Below, piece after piece: positions 1 to 8,015 of a DNA stretch of 64,000 nt. The notes under the pieces are model-generated. The model saw only the letters and a list, made by a program, of their open reading frames with translations. It searched no databases and had not been told where the DNA came from. Each line of letters begins with the position of its first letter. Position 1 is the stretch's first letter. Source of the stretch: Fusobacterium varium (lineage in GTDB: Bacteria > Fusobacteriota > Fusobacteriia > Fusobacteriales > Fusobacteriaceae). The position numbers and the translations under genes are program-made. The DNA is taken from the NCBI GenBank assembly GCA_002356455.1, contig AP017968.1, positions 1,984,001 through 2,048,000 on the forward strand, read 5' to 3'.

Positions 1-190
1 AGTGCTTGGACGCTGGTTATTTAATTTTTAATAATCTGCTGACACTTAAAAATAGTATAATTATAAAATATTCAGCAATAGCTTTACTTCTGAATATCAT
101 CATTTATGCTCATGATAAATTCTTTATGATAATAATATAACACTAATCTAAAAGATTGTCAAAATGTTGTTGTTTATTAAGTTTTGCACT

Positions 191-826
191 TCATAACTTT
201 TTCTTTATAATTTTTGCAGGAACTCCCACAGCAACCACATTTTCTGGAATATTTTTAATTACAGTAGCTCCAGCTCCAATAATACTTCCTTTTCCAATTT
301 TAATATTATTAATAACTGTGCTTCCTATTCCCATAAATACTCTTTCACCAACATTGACATGCCCTGCTATAGATACTTTAGGACATATATTTGTAAAGTT
401 TTTAATAATACAGTCATGTTCAATAACTGTCTGAGTATTTATAATACACCCAATCCCTATCTCAGAATTTATATTTATTACAGCACCTGCCAGTATGGTA
501 GTACCTTGTGATATTTTAGCTGATAAATTTATAATAGCTGTTGGATGAATAATAGTTGCCAAAGATATTCCCATTGATATCAGTTTCATTGTTTTTATTT
601 TACGCAGCTCATTATCACCTGTTGCAACAATGACTTCATCATAAAGCTTCATAAGTTTTTCAATATCTTCCTTGTTTTCTTCATAAATTAGAAAATCAGG
701 AATCTGACGATGCCCCTTTTCTTTAAAATCCAACATATCTATTTTACTATACTTATTCATTGCTAAAGCACAGTCCAGTGTTACAGCTCCTTGATCTCCA
801 GCTCCCCATATCAGCAGTTTTTTCAT
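191..826 (-). CDS. NeuD/PglD-like sugar O-acyltransferase
   Basis: Probable acetyltransferase of the NeuD/PglD family, which uses acetyl-CoA to acetylate nucleotide sugars or sialic acid for surface glycans. Residues 1-80 form a small Rossmann-like domain that opens with a glycine-rich loop (LLIWGAGDQG). The second half is hexapeptide repeats of a left-handed beta-helix, for example the stretch around NICPKVSIAGHVNVGERVFMG. About 211 aa, normal for the family. I chose the ATG at 826 because GGAG lies 9 bases upstream; a longer frame up to 892 has no better site. No other glycan genes are visible, so the acceptor is unknown. The family call is good; the substrate is not known. Confidence 0.8.
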   Translation of the reverse strand: MKKLLIWGAGDQGAVTLDCALAMNKYSKIDMLDFKEKGHRQIPDFLIYEENKEDIEKLMKLYDEVIVATGDNELRKIKTMKLISMGISLATIIHPTAIINLSAKISQGTTILAGAVININSEIGIGCIINTQTVIEHDCIIKNFTNICPKVSIAGHVNVGERVFMGIGSTVINNIKIGKGSIIGAGATVIKNIPENVVAVGVPAKIIKKKL

Positions 827-883
827 TCCATCATCTCCATAGACATTTTCTATATTCCTATAATATTTTGATTGGAAAACACC

Positions 884-928
884 AATAATCACAAACTTCT
901 ATTTTTTAAATAAAGGCTTGTGATTATT
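884..928. repeat. perfect 11-bp inverted repeat upstream of the acyltransferase
   Basis: AATAATCACAA (884-894) and its exact complement TTGTGATTATT (918-928) flank a 23-base loop. It lies about 60 bases upstream of the acyltransferase start. Read on the plus strand it is followed by a T-rich run, so it could be a plus-strand terminator. It could also be an operator or a leader hairpin for the minus-strand gene. Function not assigned. Confidence 0.4.
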
Positions 929-1337
929 TTCATTTTTTTAATATTATTCAGTAATTATAATTTTTGCTGTATTCTTAATTTTTCTTTTTTATAACAGAAA
1001 ATTTCATTATTTTAGTATATTAGAAAACATGCTTGAACATTATAAAATGATCTATTTCCTATTTCAATAGCATCTGCAATTATCTTTTACATTTTTCATA
1101 ATCAAGTGTTTGATAAATTCAAAACTCCAAAGTTATATACTCCATTTTCTACTCTCATATTTTATAATTTATTTAGCTTTTCTCCTAACTTTTTTTAAAT
1201 AACTTTATGATCAATGATTTTATGTTTTTTAAAATATTTTATCTGCTTTATAGTTTTTCTAATCAAATTTTTATGTCAATATATATTTCTATTACTCTTC
1301 TTTCTAGTAATTTTGGACTATATTATATTCCATTTTT
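929..1337. other. intergenic, no gene recognised
   Basis: About 400 AT-rich bases between the acyltransferase promoter region and the end of the flavodoxin gene. Short open frames are present on the plus strand but are low-complexity Phe/Leu/Ser strings without ribosome sites. I see no RNA gene or clear terminator. Confidence 0.5.
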
Positions 1338-1871
1338 CTATTTTAATACTTTCTCAAGCCATTCTTTTATTTCGCTTTCTGAAATACTTCCTCTTACTGC
1401 TTTTCCTTCTTTTTCTACATTTCCATCAGGTACTGCTTTTGTCAAATCTGAAATACTTCTTCCTAGTCCACTTCCTTGATGAGTTGCAAATGGAATGATC
1501 TTCTTTCCACTGAGATTATTTTCATTTAAAAAACTAAAAACTGGCATCGGCATTGTTCCCCACCAAATTGGATACCCTAAAAAGATTGTGTCATATTCAT
1601 CTAAATTCTCTGCTTTACTTTTTAAAGGAGGCAGATATCCCTCTGCCAGCTCTTTTTTAGCCTGATCTGTTGTTGCCCTGTATTCTTCTGGATACAGATT
1701 TACAATTTCTATTTCAAATATATCTCCATTTATCTCTTTTTGTATCTGTTCAGCAACTTTCTTTGTAGTCCCTGTACGACTGAAATATATTACCAATATA
1801 TTATTTTCAGCTCCATATGTTGAAAAAACAGATATTATTCCAAGCAAAAGCATTATCAAATATTTTCTCAT
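1338..1871 (-). CDS. exported flavodoxin
   Basis: Flavodoxin-fold FMN protein of 177 aa. An N-terminal hydrophobic segment (residues 3-20) ends in STYGA-E, a plausible signal peptidase I site, so the mature protein should lie outside the cytoplasm. The phosphate-binding loop of FMN follows at once (VIYFSRTGTTKKVA, about residues 27-40), and the GYPIWWGTMP motif near residue 98 is typical of the short flavodoxin group. The ATG at 1871 has AGGAGG upstream. The following genes at 2109-3240 also encode exported proteins. An exported flavodoxin is unusual because most act in the cytosol. The electron partner is unknown. Confidence 0.85.
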   Translation of the reverse strand: MRKYLIMLLLGIISVFSTYGAENNILVIYFSRTGTTKKVAEQIQKEINGDIFEIEIVNLYPEEYRATTDQAKKELAEGYLPPLKSKAENLDEYDTIFLGYPIWWGTMPMPVFSFLNENNLSGKKIIPFATHQGSGLGRSISDLTKAVPDGNVEKEGKAVRGSISESEIKEWLEKVLK

Positions 1872-2108
1872 GCTGTCCTCCTTTTAATTTTTTAATTACT
1901 TCAAATAAAAGACTTTTTAACTTGCTTTCTTTGTAAAGAATACCACTTAGAGTCAACTTCAAGTCAAGAAAAAATTTTATTTTTAATCAAATTTATTTCC
2001 ACTAAACTTAAAGTTTAAATATTAAAAGTTTCAATGATTCTCCTATCAAGCATCATCAGTATAAAATATAGCTACTGTTTACACTTTTATATTCTTTTCT
2101 AAATATTT

Positions 2109-2804
2109 CTATTTTTTTATTATCTTATCAAATATTTCTCTTGCATTTTTTCCCTGCTTTTTTCCTATTTTTTTATCAAAGACATCAATTATTCCATTAA
2201 TCTGCTCTTTTGTAAGTCCTGCATTCATTCCAAGATTAAAATGAGCTGCAAGCTGTGGATTTACACCTGACATATTTCCAAGAGCAGCTATTGTTACTAT
2301 CTCCCTTGTCTGAAAATCCAAAATATCTCTCCCAAATAAATCTCCAAATAAATGTCCTTTCAAAAATTCATCCACTGCTGGAGCAAAATTATATATTCCT
2401 CCCTGTACTGGTGCTCCTACTAATTTTGTTTGAACTTCTGTTCCATACTCTACACTGTTTCTGTTGCTTGGAATAGGAGTAATATCTCTTCCTATTTCAT
2501 CTTTTATTCCTTTTGCCTCCCTTTCAGACAGTACATTCATAAAAACCCCCATTCCATTTAAACTTCGAGGAAATCCACAATAAGCATAAGTATGAACTAA
2601 TATTTCTTTTATTTCATTTACAGTAAGTCCTGCGTCTAATCCATCATTTAGTGAAATTTTCAAATCTTCTAAATCTCCACTGGCTGTAAAAGCAGATATT
2701 CTCACTATTTCCTGTTGCTTTTGATTTAATCCCTTCTCCTCTGCTCCAAGAGCAGATGTAAAACCAAATACAGATATTAAAAGCATAATAAATCTTCTTT
2801 TCAT
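2109..2804 (-). CDS. exported carboxymuconolactone decarboxylase-like protein
   Basis: AhpD/CMD-family protein of about 231 aa with two tandem CMD-like helical domains (roughly residues 30-105 and 140-225), after a signal peptide ending in SALGA-E. The first domain has AYCGFPRSLNGMG, matching the conserved helix of the family. Its redox pair is incomplete, because only one Cys of the usual CxxC is seen, so classical AhpD peroxidase activity is doubtful. The first possible start (GTG at 2813) lies inside the Shine-Dalgarno sequence, so I use the ATG at 2804 with GAGGTG upstream. It is 13 bases downstream of the cyclophilin-like gene and probably in its operon. Substrate unknown. Confidence 0.8.
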   Translation of the reverse strand: MKRRFIMLLISVFGFTSALGAEEKGLNQKQQEIVRISAFTASGDLEDLKISLNDGLDAGLTVNEIKEILVHTYAYCGFPRSLNGMGVFMNVLSEREAKGIKDEIGRDITPIPSNRNSVEYGTEVQTKLVGAPVQGGIYNFAPAVDEFLKGHLFGDLFGRDILDFQTREIVTIAALGNMSGVNPQLAAHFNLGMNAGLTKEQINGIIDVFDKKIGKKQGKNAREIFDKIIKK

Positions 2805-2817
2805 AAGATTCACCTCA

Positions 2818-3240
2818 TTATTTATTTATTCTTTCAATTTTTACAGATATACTTTTATCAATCTCTTTCAATTCTTCAGCTCCACTTTCTATTTTTCCTA
2901 AAGGTACAAGTCCTTTTGAATGTCTGAAATCTCTATAAAAAAATGCTAAATTTCCCCATGGAGAATAATAGGTCAAATCTCCTTTATGAGGAGTACAACT
3001 GTCTGATGCCTGACTTATGTCAAGTTTTTGAGGAAGATAGGTTATTTTTTCTATATTGCTGTAATCTTCAAATTCTAATGTTAATGGTAGCTGTTCTAAT
3101 AAACTTTCTGCTGCACTATTATTTTCTAAAACCACTATTATTTCTTTATTATCAAAAGAAAATTTTATTTTTTCCTCTGCACCATAAGCTATTATTGAAA
3201 GAAATATTACTGTTACTATTAATACAATTTTCAATTTCAT
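2818..3240 (-). CDS. exported cyclophilin-like protein
   Basis: A 140-aa protein with an N-terminal signal segment ending in IAYGA-E. The mature part fits the small cyclophilin-like beta-barrel family found beside flavodoxins in anaerobes: strand pattern KIKFSFDNKEIIVVLENN, LPLTLEFEDY, and the conserved GDLTYYSPWGNLAFFYRDF segment. The loops needed for proline isomerase activity are not evident, so an enzymatic role is uncertain. It heads the pair with the CMD-like gene. The shared signal-peptide style with the flavodoxin suggests one extracytoplasmic pathway. Family call moderate, function unknown. Confidence 0.7.
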   Translation of the reverse strand: MKLKIVLIVTVIFLSIIAYGAEEKIKFSFDNKEIIVVLENNSAAESLLEQLPLTLEFEDYSNIEKITYLPQKLDISQASDSCTPHKGDLTYYSPWGNLAFFYRDFRHSKGLVPLGKIESGAEELKEIDKSISVKIERINK

Positions 3241-3395
3241 AATTTTATCCCTTCTCTCTTATCACTCTGATAATACTTATTTTTTCTTTCTATTTTTTTA
3301 TTTGACTAATATATTATTTTTTCTATTTGTTTGTTCATCTATATAATATTTTATTTTCTCTTTATAGCTTTTTACTTTTATATCATCATATTTTT

Positions 3396-3830
3396 TTATA
3401 ATTTATTATATTCTTTATCATCAACTGGTTCACACCATTCATTTGAACAATTTTCACCTGGCACTTCAACAGCTATATGACTAAACCATGAATCTGCCTT
3501 TGCTCCATGCCAGTGCTTTACTTCAGGAGCTATAACAATTATCATTCCCGCTTTAAGGCTCACTGCCTTCTTTCCTTCTTCCTGATACCATCCTTCACCT
3601 GCTGTGCAGATTAAAATCTGTCCTCCTCCTTTATCAGCATGATGAATGTGCCAATTATTACGACATCTTGGCTCAAATGTCACATTTGCAAGAAATACGG
3701 AAGAAGCTCCCTGTTCCATAAGAAAATTTAAAAACGAATTTCCTGTGAAATATTCTGCATATGCATCATTAGGTTTTCCAATTCCAAAAATATTTATTTT
3801 TTCAAATTCCTCTTTTTTCATTGTTTTCAT
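3396..3830 (-). CDS. cupin-domain protein
   Basis: Single-domain cupin of 144 aa. Motif 1 is visible as NNWHIHHADKGGGQILICTAGEGWYQEEG (shown by its parts: NWHIHH, about residue 60, then the G-x5-G turn). Motif 2 is IAPEVKHWHGA (about residue 107). The His and Glu residues would hold a metal. No signal peptide is present, unlike its neighbours. Cupins of this group often sit beside CMD-like genes, and sometimes are fused to them, which fits here. Substrate unknown. The ATG at 3830 has AGGA 5 bases upstream. Confidence 0.8.
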   Translation of the reverse strand: MKTMKKEEFEKINIFGIGKPNDAYAEYFTGNSFLNFLMEQGASSVFLANVTFEPRCRNNWHIHHADKGGGQILICTAGEGWYQEEGKKAVSLKAGMIIVIAPEVKHWHGAKADSWFSHIAVEVPGENCSNEWCEPVDDKEYNKL

Positions 3831-4051
3831 ACTATCCTACTCTCCTTATATATATTTTAATAAGCAATTTTTTAACGTTTTTTAAAAATAATTTTTTTAT
3901 ATCTCCCATTTTAATTAGAATGAAAATATAATATTTTTCTAACTTTTTAATTTTTATTCAGATTATTAAAATTTATTTTTTAACTGGAGTTTAGCAATAA
4001 TACAATATTGAAAATCCAATTTCATTTTAAAATCCTCCTTCAATATTATTA

Positions 4052-4396
4052 CTATTTGCTGTCAATGTTTTTACGAATTTCATGTCTGATGTAATCTAAA
4101 TTGCCCAGTTGTTTCTCACATATATGAATCTTCTCCAGTATTTGATTTCTTTTTTCATTGAGCAGTTTCATTTTTTTTATATCTCCCTTTTCATCTATTG
4201 TTTGTATTTTTATATAGTCCTCAATCTCTTTCACATCAAATCCACTGTCCTGTAACAATAAAATTAACTTTAACTTTTCTAAATCTGAATCATTACATTT
4301 ATTTTCTACTTTTATTCTGCAAAATCCACAGTTTTTATATTCCTGAACAGCTTCATCAGATATATTATAATATCTTATTATTTCATCAAATATCAT
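4052..4396 (-). CDS. MerR-like transcriptional regulator
   Basis: A 114-aa protein resembling a MerR-family regulator. Its N-terminal part has the winged-helix pattern (ISDEAVQEYKNCGF, then LEKLKLILLLQDSGFDVKEIEDYI, typical of MerR helices 3-4). The C-terminal part is a helical coiled coil (about residues 60-105) for dimerisation. The usual N-terminal Y(S/T)IGEVAKLTGVS helix is weak, so this is a divergent member. A cysteine pair at CGFCRI could bind metal or act as a redox sensor, but this is inference. I prefer the ATG at 4396 over the GTG at 4405 because the AGGAAG site is too close to the GTG. Confidence 0.6.
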   Translation of the reverse strand: MIFDEIIRYYNISDEAVQEYKNCGFCRIKVENKCNDSDLEKLKLILLLQDSGFDVKEIEDYIKIQTIDEKGDIKKMKLLNEKRNQILEKIHICEKQLGNLDYIRHEIRKNIDSK

Positions 4397-4426
4397 CTCT
4401 CTCACTTCCTGATTACCCTTTAAATA

Positions 4427-4462
4427 AAAAAATGCAGCTACCCTATTGGATAACTACATTTT
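4427..4462 (-). terminator. terminator of the LysR-type gene
   Basis: On the minus strand a 15-bp stem (4448-4462 with 4429-4443, three G-U pairs) with an AATA loop is followed by a run of Us. The plus-strand copy has mismatches at the same places, so the element is built for the minus strand. It separates lysR from the merR-like gene. Confidence 0.8.
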
Positions 4463-4490
4463 AACTTTATTATTTTATTATGTCCAATAC

Positions 4491-5381
4491 TTAGTTTGTA
4501 TCATTAAAAATGCCTGAAATGTATTTTTTAATATATTCAATAAATGCTGATGCAACTGGAGAAAAAGCCTGATTTTTTTTCCATACCAGCACTGTTGTTG
4601 ACTCTAATTTAGGGAAAAGAGGAATAAAAGAAAGTCCATCATATTGACAATCTAGTTTTGGTGTAATTACAACTCCTATTCTATTTTTTGCCATAATGGC
4701 CATATTATATAAGAGATTTCCACTGGCAACAATTTTAATTTCTTCTGAATGTATTCCAAACCAGTTTTTTAATTCTTTCTGCAAAGTTTCACGTTTAGTC
4801 ATAATCAGTGGTATATTAATTAAATCTTTAGAAGTCACATTCTTTTTTTTGACTAATTCTGAATCTTTATTTATAAGTATACCCCATTCTTCTTTTACAG
4901 GAAGTCTTATAAATTCATATCTAGTAATATCAACTGGTTCAACCAGCAATCCCAAATCAAGAACTCCCCTTTCAATCTTTTCTTTAATATTATCTGAATT
5001 TCCACTGTAAATTTCATAATATATTTGTGGATGTTTTTTCTGAAATGAGGCAAGCAGCATAGATAAGAATTGTGAACTTTGTAATTCTCCGCTCCCTATT
5101 ACAAGTTCTCCAACAAGATTTTCTTCTTTTTGAGAAAATTCACGCTCTGTCTTATCAGCAAGAGAAACAATTTCCTCAGCTCTACGTTTTAGTAACATTC
5201 CATCATCAGTTAAAATAATACGATGTCTGCTTCTGTGAAAAAGTTTTACTCCAAGTTCTTCCTCAAGCTGCATTAATTGTCTTGAAAGGGTAGGCTGTGT
5301 AATATGCAGAAGGGCAGCAGCTCTGGTTATATTTTCTTCTCTTGCTGTCATTAAAAAATATTTTAATACTCTTATTTCCAT
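4491..5381 (-). CDS. LysR-family transcriptional regulator
   Basis: LysR-type regulator of 296 aa, normal length. The N-terminal winged helix-turn-helix is clear (ITRAAALLHITQPTLSRQL, residues 18-36), followed by the linker helix. A periplasmic-binding-protein-like effector domain runs from about residue 90 to the end (GELVIGSGELQ onwards). It lies upstream of the exported redox-protein genes on the same strand, but a terminator follows it, so it is not their operon partner. It could still regulate them, which is inference. Inducer unknown. The start has AAAGGAG upstream. Confidence 0.9.
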   Translation of the reverse strand: MEIRVLKYFLMTAREENITRAAALLHITQPTLSRQLMQLEEELGVKLFHRSRHRIILTDDGMLLKRRAEEIVSLADKTEREFSQKEENLVGELVIGSGELQSSQFLSMLLASFQKKHPQIYYEIYSGNSDNIKEKIERGVLDLGLLVEPVDITRYEFIRLPVKEEWGILINKDSELVKKKNVTSKDLINIPLIMTKRETLQKELKNWFGIHSEEIKIVASGNLLYNMAIMAKNRIGVVITPKLDCQYDGLSFIPLFPKLESTTVLVWKKNQAFSPVASAFIEYIKKYISGIFNDTN

Positions 5382-5521
5382 TTACTTTGCTCCTTTCACT
5401 TATTTTTAATTAATTATGTCAAATTATTTATTCTTTATTTATTCTTTATTAAAAATAAATCAAACTAAAAAATATTCACTGATAATTTTACTGTCATTTT
5501 TAACAATTTACTTTTACATTG

Positions 5522-5549
5522 TAAAAAACTCCTATTTATAAAATAGGAG
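5522..5549 (-). terminator. terminator of the cardiolipin synthase gene
   Basis: CTCCTATTT and AAATAGGAG form a 9-bp stem with a 3-base loop, followed on the minus strand by six Us. The stop codon of the upstream gene (5536-5538) lies inside the stem. Confidence 0.9.
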
Positions 5550-6984
5550 CAAGTAAACGACATATTGATTCTTTAAATTTAATATAATAACCTCTGTTGC
5601 TATATTCACTTCTCAGCATCTTACTACTGACTTTCATATCCCTATAAAATATTTCTCTAAATTCCTCAGCTACATCTTTTTCATATATATTTATGTTTAT
5701 TTCAAAATTCTGATAGAAACTTCTATTATCAAAATTTGCAGTTCCTATACTAACTATTTCGCTATCAGCCATAATCATTTTACTATGAAGGAATCCTTTA
5801 TTGTACCTATATACCTTTACTCCTAAATCCAGAAGTTCTCCCACAAAATATTGATTTACCCAATATATAAAGAAATGATCTGGTCTGTCAGGTATCATTA
5901 TTTTTATATGAACTCCTGACATAGCTGCTATCTTCAAAGCTTCTAATACTGTATCATCAGGAACAAAATATGGTGTCTGTATATAGATATAATTTTTTGC
6001 TTCCATTATTATTTTTAAAAATGTATCTCTCATAGTCCTAAATTGATAATTTGGACCACTGCTCACCACCTGAGCATATCCAGAATATTTTCCTCTGTCC
6101 TTTATTACCTCCTGTATGGCTTCTCTTTCATATTGGTATTTTTTTTCTTCATATTCTATATGTTTTTTCTTTACTATTCCCCATGAAAAAAAGAACTCTC
6201 TTTCCAGTTCAAGCGCTACTTCTCCAAAAGCTCTCACACCTGTATCTCTCCAATATCCTAATTTACCTTTGCCAAGATATTCATCTCCAATATTGAATCC
6301 CCCAATATATCCCAGTTTACTGTCAACAATACACAATTTTCTATGATCTCTATAGTTTGCTCTTAAGTTAGCTATCTTTAGAAATGGGAAATGGGATGGG
6401 AAAAATATTTCCACATCTATTTTATTTTCTCTCATTTTTCTAAGCATTCTTCGACTAGTACCACCAGCTTCATCTGCTATGATTTTGATATCTACCCCTT
6501 CTTTTGCCTTTTGAATCAAAATATCAACTATAGATTTTCCTAATTCATCATATTTGAATATATAGTATTCCATATATATAGTTTTTTCTGCCCTTTTCAA
6601 ATCATTTATCATGCTATTAAAAAAATGATTTCCCTCAGTAAATATTTTCATTGAATTAAGAGTAGTTAATCTATTCTTTGAAGATATTTCAAGATAGGAA
6701 ATTAACTGCTTCCATCTTACTAAATCAGCCCTTTCAGAAGATTTAATAACTTTTTTACTGTGAAGAAATTTCCATTTATAAAACTGATTTACCACTCTTT
6801 TTTTCTGAAAACTAAGTCCGAAAAATAAATAGGCTATAAAACCTAAATATGGAGCAAGTATAAGTATTGTTATCCAAAAAAGTGTATATACTGGCTTTCT
6901 TCGTTCAATCAAAATAATGATAATAAGAAATACCATATTTATGATTGCTATATAATCTTTAAAAAAAGTAATAACTAGATTCAT
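5536..6984 (-). CDS. cls: cardiolipin synthase
   Basis: Membrane phospholipase D-family cardiolipin synthase, which joins two phosphatidylglycerol molecules into cardiolipin and glycerol. 482 aa, the usual bacterial length. Two N-terminal membrane helices (about residues 5-25 and 34-56) are followed by two HKD catalytic motifs: RDHRKLCIVDSKLGYIGG near residue 216 and LHSKMIMADSEIVSIGTANFD near residue 398. The start has GAGGTG upstream. Monocistronic by context, with its own terminator overlapping the stop codon. Confidence 0.93.
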   Translation of the reverse strand: MNLVITFFKDYIAIINMVFLIIIILIERRKPVYTLFWITILILAPYLGFIAYLFFGLSFQKKRVVNQFYKWKFLHSKKVIKSSERADLVRWKQLISYLEISSKNRLTTLNSMKIFTEGNHFFNSMINDLKRAEKTIYMEYYIFKYDELGKSIVDILIQKAKEGVDIKIIADEAGGTSRRMLRKMRENKIDVEIFFPSHFPFLKIANLRANYRDHRKLCIVDSKLGYIGGFNIGDEYLGKGKLGYWRDTGVRAFGEVALELEREFFFSWGIVKKKHIEYEEKKYQYEREAIQEVIKDRGKYSGYAQVVSSGPNYQFRTMRDTFLKIIMEAKNYIYIQTPYFVPDDTVLEALKIAAMSGVHIKIMIPDRPDHFFIYWVNQYFVGELLDLGVKVYRYNKGFLHSKMIMADSEIVSIGTANFDNRSFYQNFEININIYEKDVAEEFREIFYRDMKVSSKMLRSEYSNRGYYIKFKESICRLLAPIL

Positions 6985-7136
6985 TTAATCACCTCTATAC
7001 ATAAGATAATAGCATTTTTTTAAAAATTTTTCTAATTAATAATTTGAATTTTAATTTACGATTTCCTTTTTCTTATTAAATTTTTTTATAGATTTTGAAT
7101 TAAGTGTTTTTTTCTTGACTTTTTGAAATTTTTTTG

Positions 7137-7165
7137 TTGTTAAATTAATCATTTTAAGTTATACT
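7137..7165 (+). promoter_or_regulatory. candidate promoter of the SIR2-like unit
   Basis: TTGTTA (7137-7142), a 17-base spacer and TATACT (7160-7165) give a reasonable sigma-70 match. It would start RNA about 35 bases before the ATG at 7206. A second TTGACT lies at 7115-7120 but has a weaker partner. Confidence 0.5.
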
Positions 7166-7205
7166 AATAGTGATAGAACAATTAACTAACAAGGTAGGTG
7201 ATACC

Positions 7206-8015
7206 ATGAATAACTTTTTTGATAAGTTTGAAAAAGATCAAAAATTGAATCTTTTTACTGGAGATTTTCTAAGCAAAATCACTGGTTACCCAACAAGACT
7301 TGAAATAGCCGAATCTGTTCTGTCTGATATCAAACAGTCAGCTAAAGGCTATATTAAAAATATAAATTCTTTAGCTGAAACATCTCAGACTTATCTTGAT
7401 GCAGTAGTAAATTCAAAAAAAGGATTAATAAAACACATCAGAGAAATTTTTGATTTAAAACATCATAAAAATGTTGAAATATATAGTGATATCTTTAATT
7501 CTGGATATTTTGAAGCTATATTTACCATGAATTATGATGTAATAATTGAACGTTTGTTTGCTAATCTTGTTTCTGTATCTACTCCTTTAAAGCCATCAAA
7601 AACAACTGAAGGAAAAATAAGATTTTATAAAATTATGGGGACTATCTATAATTCTGAAGATCTTTTTTTGACAAGCCAAGATATCAGAAAATTAAAAGTC
7701 CTTGAATTTTATAAAGACTTTTTTAATAATTTAAGTTTAGAACTGACAAGTAGACCTACTATTTTTTTGGGAGTAGATCTTAAAGATCCAGATTTCTTAA
7801 ATATGCTTGATTTTCTTTTATCAATGACAAAAAACAATGAACAGCCTGTCTATGTGGTAACATCAACTTCCATAATAGATCCTAAGGTTACTGACTTTAT
7901 AAATAAATATAACATAAAACTTACAACATTAAGTGAAAAAGAGCTTCTTGCTAATCTTCATACTGTAATTGATGCTGATGGAGATGATGTTTTAAAAAAA
8001 AAGTTAGTAAGGTAA
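7206..8015 (+). CDS. degenerate SIR2-like domain protein
   Basis: A 269-aa protein with the order of motifs of SIR2-like proteins: a nucleotide loop at LFTGDFLSKITGYPT (near residue 19), TMNYDVIIERLF (about residue 113), then KIMGTIYNSEDLFLTSQDI and FLGVDLKDPDF. The first glycine loop is altered, and the usual catalytic His before Gly (LHG) is Met (IMG), so NAD hydrolysis may be lost. I use the ATG at 7206, with AAGGTAGG upstream. The frame ends with ...LKKKLVR right after a run of nine As, while the neighbouring -1 frame stays open for 408 more codons (next entry). The fold call is from motif order only. It may be a scaffold or sensor rather than an enzyme. Confidence 0.6.
   Translation: MNNFFDKFEKDQKLNLFTGDFLSKITGYPTRLEIAESVLSDIKQSAKGYIKNINSLAETSQTYLDAVVNSKKGLIKHIREIFDLKHHKNVEIYSDIFNSGYFEAIFTMNYDVIIERLFANLVSVSTPLKPSKTTEGKIRFYKIMGTIYNSEDLFLTSQDIRKLKVLEFYKDFFNNLSLELTSRPTIFLGVDLKDPDFLNMLDFLLSMTKNNEQPVYVVTSTSIIDPKVTDFINKYNIKLTTLSEKELLANLHTVIDADGDDVLKKKLVR
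7997..8003 (+). promoter_or_regulatory. candidate -1 ribosomal frameshift site
   Basis: A AAA AAG sits in the zero frame of the SIR2-like gene within a run of nine As (7994-8002). This is the best-known bacterial -1 slippery heptamer, as in dnaX. A GGAG at 7980-7983 lies 13 bases upstream and could act as the stimulatory Shine-Dalgarno. Slipping back by one base joins the two frames. A true mutation, a sequencing error or RNA polymerase slippage would look the same here. Confidence 0.5.

Noticed and set aside
156-434. 92-codon plus-strand frame over the acyltransferase gene
   Set aside because: It is antisense to a clear hexapeptide-repeat enzyme, has no ribosome site and has low-complexity Ile/Pro composition.
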